A DNA stretch of 10,505 nt from an uncultured bacterium (lineage in GTDB: Bacteria > Patescibacteriota > Minisyncoccia > Phycocordibacterales > PALSA-1337): the NCBI GenBank assembly GCA_903905325.1, contig CAIVGA010000056.1, positions 1 through 10,505 of the forward strand, in the 5' to 3' direction. The notes beneath the pieces are model-generated. The model was not told the origin of the DNA. It did no database searches and worked only from the letters and a program-made list of their open reading frames with translations. Position numbers and translations under genes: made by a program. The number at the start of each line of letters is the position of its first letter. Position 1 is the first letter of the stretch. This document shows positions 6,748 to 10,505 of the stretch, piece by piece.

Positions 6748-6867
6748 GTAGTAAATCGATATTTAGAGATAGTGTTATCTCGACCGCGAGCATATGAACT
6801 CATTCACCTTCACTATCACACACTCCACAACCTCCTTCCAACCCCGCTTCCTCCTAGAGTTTTTTCT

Positions 6868-6876
6868 TGCTACAAT
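6868..6876 (+). promoter_or_regulatory. Extended -10 promoter of the wHTH/NTase gene (leaderless)
   Basis: TGC-TACAAT is an extended -10 element (6868-6876) preceded by a T-rich tract; there is no good -35 box. It ends nine bases before the ATG at 6886, so the transcript would start within about three bases of the start codon. Confidence 0.6.
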
Positions 6877-6885
6877 AGCCATCTC

Positions 6886-7506
6886 ATGGAAACCCTTACA
6901 ACTTTGTTCGGTAGCGAAGCAAAAATCAAAATTACTCGTCTATTTTTGTTTAGTCCTGGAATTCCACTTTTTTCCACAGAAATTGCCACGCGTAGCAAAT
7001 CTACTAGTGGAGCCACTAAGAAGGAACTCGCCACACTTTTAAAAGCGGATATTATTCGTAAGAGGAAAGTCGTCAAAGATGTTCAGATAAAGAAAGGTAA
7101 AGGTGTAGTTGTAAAAAAAGTAAAAGGAATAGCGTATATTCTCAACGACAAATTTCCATATCTCGAACCTCTGAAAAATCTTCTTACTATTGCCAGTATT
7201 CAAGCTGACGATTCATTGACTAGATCATTTTCATCGGCTGGAAGAATTAAGCTTCTTGTAGCAGCTGGAGTTTTCATACAAAACTGGGATTCGCGAGTGG
7301 ATCTACTCATTGTTGGCGACGAACTCAACCTTACAAAGATAGAATCCATCATAAGAACTATAGAATCTGAGATTGGCAAGGAAATATCATATTCTGCTTT
7401 TGATACACAGGATTTTGAATACCGCCTTGGTATTCATGATCGTCTAGTAAGGGATATTTTGGATTATCCCCACGTCACTCTTATAGATAAGATAGCCGTG
7501 GTATAA
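6886..7506 (+). CDS. Winged-helix plus nucleotidyltransferase-like protein
   Basis: 206 residues from the ATG at 6886. Residues 1-65 (METLTTLFGSEAKIKITRLF...) form a winged-helix DNA-binding domain; 66-85 are a Lys/Val-rich basic stretch; 86-206 resemble a degenerate nucleotidyltransferase fold, with AGVFIQNWDSRVDLLIVGDE (127-146) at the place where active enzymes have GSxxxG...DxD. D135 and D139 remain, but the Gly-Ser signature is lost, so catalysis is doubtful. The pattern agrees with a family I associate with Patescibacteria, whose role is unknown to me; a DNA-binding regulator is the simplest inference. An earlier in-frame ATG at 6772 would add 38 residues of unrelated composition upstream of the usual family start and of the extended -10 box, so I reject it. 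The stop codon overlaps the promoter of the next gene. Confidence 0.82.
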   Translation: METLTTLFGSEAKIKITRLFLFSPGIPLFSTEIATRSKSTSGATKKELATLLKADIIRKRKVVKDVQIKKGKGVVVKKVKGIAYILNDKFPYLEPLKNLLTIASIQADDSLTRSFSSAGRIKLLVAAGVFIQNWDSRVDLLIVGDELNLTKIESIIRTIESEIGKEISYSAFDTQDFEYRLGIHDRLVRDILDYPHVTLIDKIAVV

Positions 7507-7507
7507 T
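7499..7507 (+). promoter_or_regulatory. Extended -10 promoter of the MscS-like gene
   Basis: TGG-TATAAT (7499-7507) is a consensus extended -10 element lying across the stop codon of the upstream gene. The predicted start, near 7514, gives a leader of about 39 bases without a Shine-Dalgarno sequence. Read-through from the upstream gene is also possible since no terminator separates the two. Confidence 0.6.
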
Positions 7508-7552
7508 ATTAGCATTATAAGGTTAATTAATAGCTTATTTAAAGCACTATAT

Positions 7553-8245
7553 ATGTATATAATTTCGAGTTGGGGTGATGTGTTTACAGCCACACTAAAA
7601 AATCTTTGGATTGGAGTGGCTAATTTTGTGCCAATTTTTATTATTGCCATCATAATCTTCGCCATTGGCTGGGTTTTGGCTGCTCTTATCGAGAAGCTCA
7701 TTGAAAGTCTTTTCAGGACTCTCAAGGTAGATGCTGCTCTCAAAGGTGCAGGCATGGAAGAGGTCGTCAAGCGTTCAGGTTACAATCTCAATTCCGGTCT
7801 TTTTGTCGGGGCACTTGTTAAGTGGTTTGTAATCATCGCTTTCTTGATGTCGTCACTTCAGCTTCTTGGTCTTAATAGTGTTAATGCCTTTCTTCAATCA
7901 GTTGTTGGATTTATTCCAAATTTGATTGTTGCCGTCTTGATTCTTATGGTTGCAGCAGTTCTTGCGGCTACATTGCAGAAGATTGTTGTTGCTAGTGCAA
8001 AAGCTGCACATGTCAAATCATCTGAACTGCTCGGCCGTGTTACAAAGTGGGCTATTTGGATCTTTGCTATTTTCGCCGCACTAATGCAATTGTCATCAGG
8101 ATTGGTAGGTTTGATTCAGCCAATTCTTACAGCGATATTCGCCGGTGCTGCTCTAGCTTTCGGTCTAGCCTTTGGTCTTGGTGGCAAAGATGTTGCTGCT
8201 AGGATTATCGAGAAGACAGCTCATACAGTACTCGATAAGGAATAA
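7553..8245 (+). CDS. Small MscS-like membrane protein (conserved TM helix family)
   Basis: 230 residues with four predicted membrane helices: about 20-46, 84-106, 118-146 and 164-210, the last probably a hairpin or a helix with a kink. The Gly/Ala-rich end GLAFGLGGKDVAARIIE (204-220) resembles the pore-lining third helix of MscS and the repeat of the conserved TM-helix family (PF05552). The cytoplasmic beta and alpha/beta domains of full MscS channels are absent, so this is a minimal relative; pressure-gated ion release in the plasma membrane is the inferred role. A charged loop (55-76) joins the first two helices. The ATG at 7553 has no Shine-Dalgarno sequence; it puts a short polar segment before the first helix. 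The gene ends 30 bases before a strong terminator. Confidence 0.85.
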   Translation: MYIISSWGDVFTATLKNLWIGVANFVPIFIIAIIIFAIGWVLAALIEKLIESLFRTLKVDAALKGAGMEEVVKRSGYNLNSGLFVGALVKWFVIIAFLMSSLQLLGLNSVNAFLQSVVGFIPNLIVAVLILMVAAVLAATLQKIVVASAKAAHVKSSELLGRVTKWAIWIFAIFAALMQLSSGLVGLIQPILTAIFAGAALAFGLAFGLGGKDVAARIIEKTAHTVLDKE

Positions 8246-8275
8246 AGTCGAAGGAATAGAATTCTGTGATACACG

Positions 8276-8299
8276 AAAAACCCTCTCTCGAGGGTTTTT
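8276..8299. terminator. Perfect intrinsic terminator after the MscS-like gene
   Basis: AAAAACCCTC (8276-8285) and GAGGGTTTTT (8290-8299) are a perfect 10-bp stem with a TCTC loop, with a T-run on the plus strand and, by symmetry, on the minus strand. It closes the wHTH/NTase-MscS-like unit. Confidence 0.93.
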
Positions 8300-8358
8300 C
8301 TAATTCATGTTGTTGACTTTTGGTGGTGAAAGAATAGTATAAGTCTGAACAGGGTTCT

Positions 8359-8388
8359 TTGATGTTTTAGGGAATCTAAGAATATAAT
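8359..8388 (+). promoter_or_regulatory. Predicted promoter of the pyrF-like gene
   Basis: TTGATG (8359-8364), 18-base spacer and consensus TATAAT (8383-8388) would start an RNA near 8395, leaving a 34-base leader that carries the Shine-Dalgarno sequence. A second candidate, TTGACT (8313-8318) with TAGTAT (8335-8340) at 16 bases, lies upstream and could be a tandem promoter. Confidence 0.6.
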
Positions 8389-8417
8389 TTGAGGGCTTGT
8401 CTCTCATCAACTAACTT

Positions 8418-8423
8418 AGGAGA
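8418..8423 (+). promoter_or_regulatory. Shine-Dalgarno site of the pyrF-like gene
   Basis: AGGAGA lies with GGAG six bases before the ATG at 8429, good spacing. It is noted because it is the only clear Shine-Dalgarno site in front of a gene start in this window, and it settles the start of the pyrF-like gene. Confidence 0.8.
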
Positions 8424-8428
8424 ATATT

Positions 8429-9379
8429 ATGGCTTTACGAAACTTTCGCAACTTGTTGCTGGATCGGTTTTCGTTGGGGAATTTTGTTTGTGTTGTTTTG
8501 GATCCAGATTGGGATAAAATTCCAACATGTCTGAAATCAGCTTCCAAAATTCTCAATGCGGGCGATTCGGCCGTTGGACGTACTCTGATCGGTTATTGCA
8601 TGGGTAATGTTGTTCCGACAAAAAATGTCGCTGGAGCATATCTGATTGACGCATCGTGCTTTGTAAAGTTCGGTGTGGAGGGTCGTTATGCACTCGGCGA
8701 AGTTGTTCGGATGATTCACTTCGTTGCACCAAATGTTCCGATTATTCTCGATGCAAATATTGGGAAAAATGCCTGCGCTAACATCAACTACGCACGTGAA
8801 GTATTTGACGTGCTGGATGTTGATGCGATAACCGTTGATCCAACCATCGGCATGGTGGCGATGCAACCATTCCTATCTCGTAAAGACAAAGGAGTTTTTG
8901 TCTCGTGTCGAACTTCCGACGAAGGCTCTGGGGAATTTCAAAATCTTCGGGTTAGCATTTCAAAAGAAGAGGCGGCAGTGTTACGTTCGTTGGGAGTGAG
9001 TTACTCACATATGGTCGGGGGCGAGTTCAAGAATTGTTATGCGCCCATGTCTACTCATGTTGCACATCGTGTGGCTCAGCATTGGAATAAAAATAGCAAC
9101 TGCGGTGTCGTTGTTGGCACTTCATTTCCAAATGAGTTACAACAAGTCCGTGCTGTTGTTGGCGACATACCTATTCTGATCACCGGTGTCGGTGTGAATG
9201 GTGGGGCTATTGAGAAGCCGTGCAATGTTGCCGAAGATGGTAAGATCAGTAATATTATTCTCAATTCGTTTCGTGGAATTACCGGCGCGTCATCTGGTGA
9301 TGATTATGGTGAAGTTGCAGGCAAATTGGCCACCGAGATGAATGCGAAGATTGGCGCAGTTCAGCAACTATATTTGTAG
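8429..9379 (+). CDS. pyrF: PyrF-family protein (orotidine 5'-phosphate decarboxylase type 2 fold) lacking catalytic residues
   Basis: 316 residues, a TIM barrel of the type 2 OMP decarboxylase family: VCVVLDPDWDKIP (20-32) for the first strand, KGVFVSCRTSDEGSGEFQN (154-172) matching the GVFVLxxTSNP region, CGVVVGTSFPNEL (225-237), phosphate-binding GVGVNGG (253-259) and R282 in NSFRGI. The family normally turns orotidine 5'-phosphate into UMP in the cytoplasm using a Lys-Asp-Lys-Asp tetrad. Here the first Lys (VKPQxAFF motif) aligns with L72, and the D-x-K-x-x-D motif reads D108-A-N110-I-G-K113, so only one Asp remains. Ordinary decarboxylation is therefore unlikely. It may be a substrate- or UMP-binding pseudoenzyme or carry out another reaction. 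It is a single gene with its own promoter and terminator, and has no pyrimidine genes beside it. The clear Shine-Dalgarno site, unlike its neighbours, hints at acquisition by transfer. Confidence 0.82.
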   Translation: MALRNFRNLLLDRFSLGNFVCVVLDPDWDKIPTCLKSASKILNAGDSAVGRTLIGYCMGNVVPTKNVAGAYLIDASCFVKFGVEGRYALGEVVRMIHFVAPNVPIILDANIGKNACANINYAREVFDVLDVDAITVDPTIGMVAMQPFLSRKDKGVFVSCRTSDEGSGEFQNLRVSISKEEAAVLRSLGVSYSHMVGGEFKNCYAPMSTHVAHRVAQHWNKNSNCGVVVGTSFPNELQQVRAVVGDIPILITGVGVNGGAIEKPCNVAEDGKISNIILNSFRGITGASSGDDYGEVAGKLATEMNAKIGAVQQLYL

Positions 9380-9414
9380 TTGCGGATACAGACTTCTCTA
9401 GTTGAATTATAGGT

Positions 9415-9445
9415 CGTAGGGGACTGCCAACCCTACGCCTTTTTT
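9415..9445 (+). terminator. Intrinsic terminator of the pyrF-like gene
   Basis: CGTAGGG (9415-9421) pairs perfectly with CCCTACG (9431-9437) around a 9-base loop, followed by CC and six Ts. It starts 36 bases after the stop codon. Confidence 0.92.
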
Positions 9446-9486
9446 ATTAACATTTTATCCCCAGAAATGGCTATGCCTCAAAGTGC

Positions 9487-9514
9487 TTGACATATTTCTA
9501 GCTATAAGTATACT
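9487..9514 (+). promoter_or_regulatory. Near-consensus promoter upstream of 23S rRNA
   Basis: Perfect TTGACA (9487-9492), 16-base spacer, TATACT (9509-9514). It is the best sigma-70-type promoter in the window. It would start an RNA near 9521, either a small separate RNA ending at 9617 or the long leader of the 23S transcript. Confidence 0.72.
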
Positions 9515-9520
9515 TACTCG

Positions 9521-9617
9521 CACTGAATGATTATCATGATAAACCAGCAAATATTGCGGCCATAGCCACGCCCCTTTATTGGAGTGTAGTATGTAGCCGC
9601 TAATGAAGCGGTTTTTT
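9521..9617 (+). ncRNA. Candidate small RNA or rRNA leader segment
   Basis: The stretch between the strong promoter at 9487-9514 and the terminator-like hairpin at 9597-9617 would give an RNA of about 97 bases. It contains a perfect 12-bp palindrome, TTATCATGATAA (9531-9542), and a possible 12-codon ORF (ATG 9527 to TAG 9565, MIIMINQQILRP) starting almost at the transcript start. I find no match to tRNA, SRP RNA, 6S, tmRNA or RNase P RNA. It may be an independent RNA, a leader-peptide attenuator, or simply the beginning of the 23S precursor. Confidence 0.4.
9597..9617 (+). terminator. Terminator-like hairpin upstream of 23S rRNA
   Basis: CCGCT (9597-9601) pairs with AGCGG (9607-9611) around AATGA, followed directly by six Ts. 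The stem is short but GC-rich. A second hairpin with a GNRA loop, CGCC-GAGA-GGCG, follows at 9626-9637. It would stop transcription from the promoter at 9487 before the 23S gene unless antitermination operates. Confidence 0.6.
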
Positions 9618-9660
9618 CATTTCCACGCCGAGAGGCGCGCGAATCCAGAACGACTGAACT

Positions 9661-9690
9661 TTTACAATTTCATATTCAAGTTAGTAATAA
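9661..9690 (+). promoter_or_regulatory. Possible second promoter for 23S rRNA
   Basis: TTTACA (9661-9666), 18-base spacer, TAATAA (9685-9690), about 80 bases before the 23S 5' end and downstream of the terminator-like hairpin. This could drive 23S alone. It is a weak match in an AT-rich stretch. Confidence 0.35.
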
Positions 9691-9706
9691 GTAATGTAGG
9701 TGTGAT

Positions 9707-9742
9707 ATTTGTCATGCTGAAGCAATCAGTACTATGACAAAT
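9707..9742 (+). repeat. Two-tier hairpin in the 23S leader
   Basis: ATTTGTCAT (9707-9715) and ATGACAAAT (9734-9742) are perfect 9-bp arms; within the loop CTGA (9717-9720) pairs with TCAG (9726-9729). It probably forms in the rRNA precursor and may be a processing signal. A further inverted repeat, GATTTCC/GGAAATC (9762-9768, 9774-9780), spans the likely mature 5' end. Confidence 0.6.
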
Positions 9743-10036
9743 TAGTAACAAGTATTTCTTAGATTTCCTAATGGGAAATCAAGGGCGTATGGTGGATGCC
9801 TTGGCTAGAAAAAGCGATGAAGGACGTGGCGTGGCGGCGATACGCTTCGGGGAGGTGCCGAGCAACCTTTGAGCCGAAGATGTCCGAATGGGGAAACCCT
9901 TTATGATGAACTCATAAAATCTGTGCACTCGATGTACAGGAGCGTACCCTGGGAAGTAAAACATTTCAGTACCAGGAGGAAGAAAAACAAACATGCATTC
10001 CGTAAGTAGCGGCGAGCGAAAGCGGAGAAGACTAAA

Positions 10037-10111
10037 CTCAATCTAAATCGTACAGCGTACTCATTTTGGTCGCAAGATCTTGGTGATATGCGCGGTGCGA
10101 TTTAGATTGGG
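10037..10111 (+). other. Enlarged helix in 23S domain I (helix 16 region)
   Basis: CAATCTAAATCG (10039-10050) pairs perfectly with CGATTTAGATTG (10098-10109), extended by a T-G and a C-G pair. It encloses 47 bases, including GGTCGCAAGATC (GNRA-like loop), and is followed by GGGGTTGCAAGG, the family equivalent of GGGGTTGTAGGA. The helix exists in all bacteria but is longer here than the short stem of typical species. Confidence 0.6.
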
Positions 10112-10318
10112 GGTTGCAAGGTAGAGACGTGCTATTTATAGCAGAGAAGTCAAAAAACTTTTTATTAGTATAATGAGCTGGAAAGCTCAACCCTAGAGGG
10201 TGATAGTCCCTTGTGCGAAAATAAAAAGTCTTCTTTGTCTCTATTCTTAAGTACCCCAGGACACGAATAGCTTGGGGGAATCTGCCGGTACTAACCGGCA
10301 AGTCTAAATATTTTTCTA

Positions 10319-10358
<40 letters not shown>

Positions 10359-10418
10359 CAGCCCGGTAAGGGCGGTGAAATAGATCTGAAACCATATGCC
10401 TACAAGGAGTCGGAGCGG

Positions 10419-10505
10419 TGTTACACAGTGTGTATTATTTTTTGCATTAGAAATTGGAGGGCAGGGCGAGTGATTTTACCCGAGAAGGAAAGAACGCCTT
10501 CACGG
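10419..10505 (+). other. Divergent stretch at 23S helix 25, possible intervening sequence
   Basis: After CTACAAGGAGTCGGAGC the usual 23S would close helix 25 within about 20 bases and return with a strand complementary to CTACAAGGAGTC. Here the sequence runs at least 85 bases to the window edge without that complementary strand. The motif TTTTTTGCATTAGAAATTGG (10439-10458) faintly resembles the expected CCTTTTGTATAATGGG, so part may be normal but diverged. An elongated helix 25, an excised intervening sequence or an intron are all possible; the window ends before the far boundary. Confidence 0.4.

Noticed and set aside
6772..6885. N-terminal extension of the wHTH/NTase protein from an earlier ATG
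   Set aside because: The extra 38 residues (His/Pro/Leu-rich) do not fit the winged-helix start, and the extended -10 box at 6868-6876 would lie inside the gene.
9554..9564. GCGGCCATAGC, identical to the conserved 5' block of many 5S rRNAs
   Set aside because: The following bases do not match 5S (no CCCGAACACGG-like loop, too short before the terminator), so an 11-base match is probably chance; a decayed 5S remnant cannot be fully excluded.
9779..10301. Open frames of 71 and 87 codons on the minus strand
   Set aside because: They lie antisense within conserved 23S rRNA sequence.

Overview
The window looks like part of a Candidate Phyla Radiation (Patescibacteria, probably Parcubacteria-like) chromosome. 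This is inferred from: (a) most starts lack a Shine-Dalgarno sequence and several have a -10 box 6-9 bases before the ATG, as expected for leaderless mRNAs; (b) a winged-helix/nucleotidyltransferase-like protein and a short four-helix MscS-like protein of types I associate with these genomes; (c) rplJ-rplL standing apart from rplKA and rpoBC; (d) a 23S rRNA gene with no 16S immediately upstream and unusual expansions. The 16S gene is not in the window, so the taxonomy cannot be confirmed from it.

Left part (1-5600, + strand): the C-terminal part of a large exported beta-rich surface protein; a possible 33-residue membrane peptide; a winged-helix/Fic fusion protein behind a promoter covered by a three-half-site operator, with Gln in place of the catalytic His of the Fic motif; then a 983-residue exported protein combining a beta-helix, an LCAT-like alpha/beta hydrolase with a recognisable Ser-Asp-His triad, a calcium-loop-like motif, a Thr/Ser repeat linker and a basic helical tail. 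A hairpin terminator shared by both strands closes this part.

Middle (5600-8300): rplL and rplJ on the minus strand, headed by a well-formed L10 autoregulatory leader; then on the plus strand the winged-helix/nucleotidyltransferase-like gene (leaderless, extended -10) and the MscS-like gene with its own extended -10 promoter, ending at a perfect 10-bp terminator hairpin.

Right part (8300-10505): a PyrF-family (orotidine 5'-phosphate decarboxylase type 2) gene that, unlike its neighbours, has a clear Shine-Dalgarno sequence and has lost three of the four charged catalytic residues while keeping the phosphate-binding end. It ends at a strong terminator. Next comes a 330-base non-coding stretch with a near-consensus promoter followed about 100 bases later by a terminator-like hairpin (a candidate small RNA or rRNA leader), a second weaker promoter and two ordered hairpins. 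The 5' quarter of 23S rRNA follows, cut by the window edge inside what seems to be an enlarged helix 25 or an intervening sequence.

The strongest leads are the catalytically depleted PyrF homologue, the His-less Fic regulator with its 11-bp-phased operator, the exported beta-helix/lipase fusion, and the unusual 23S locus.
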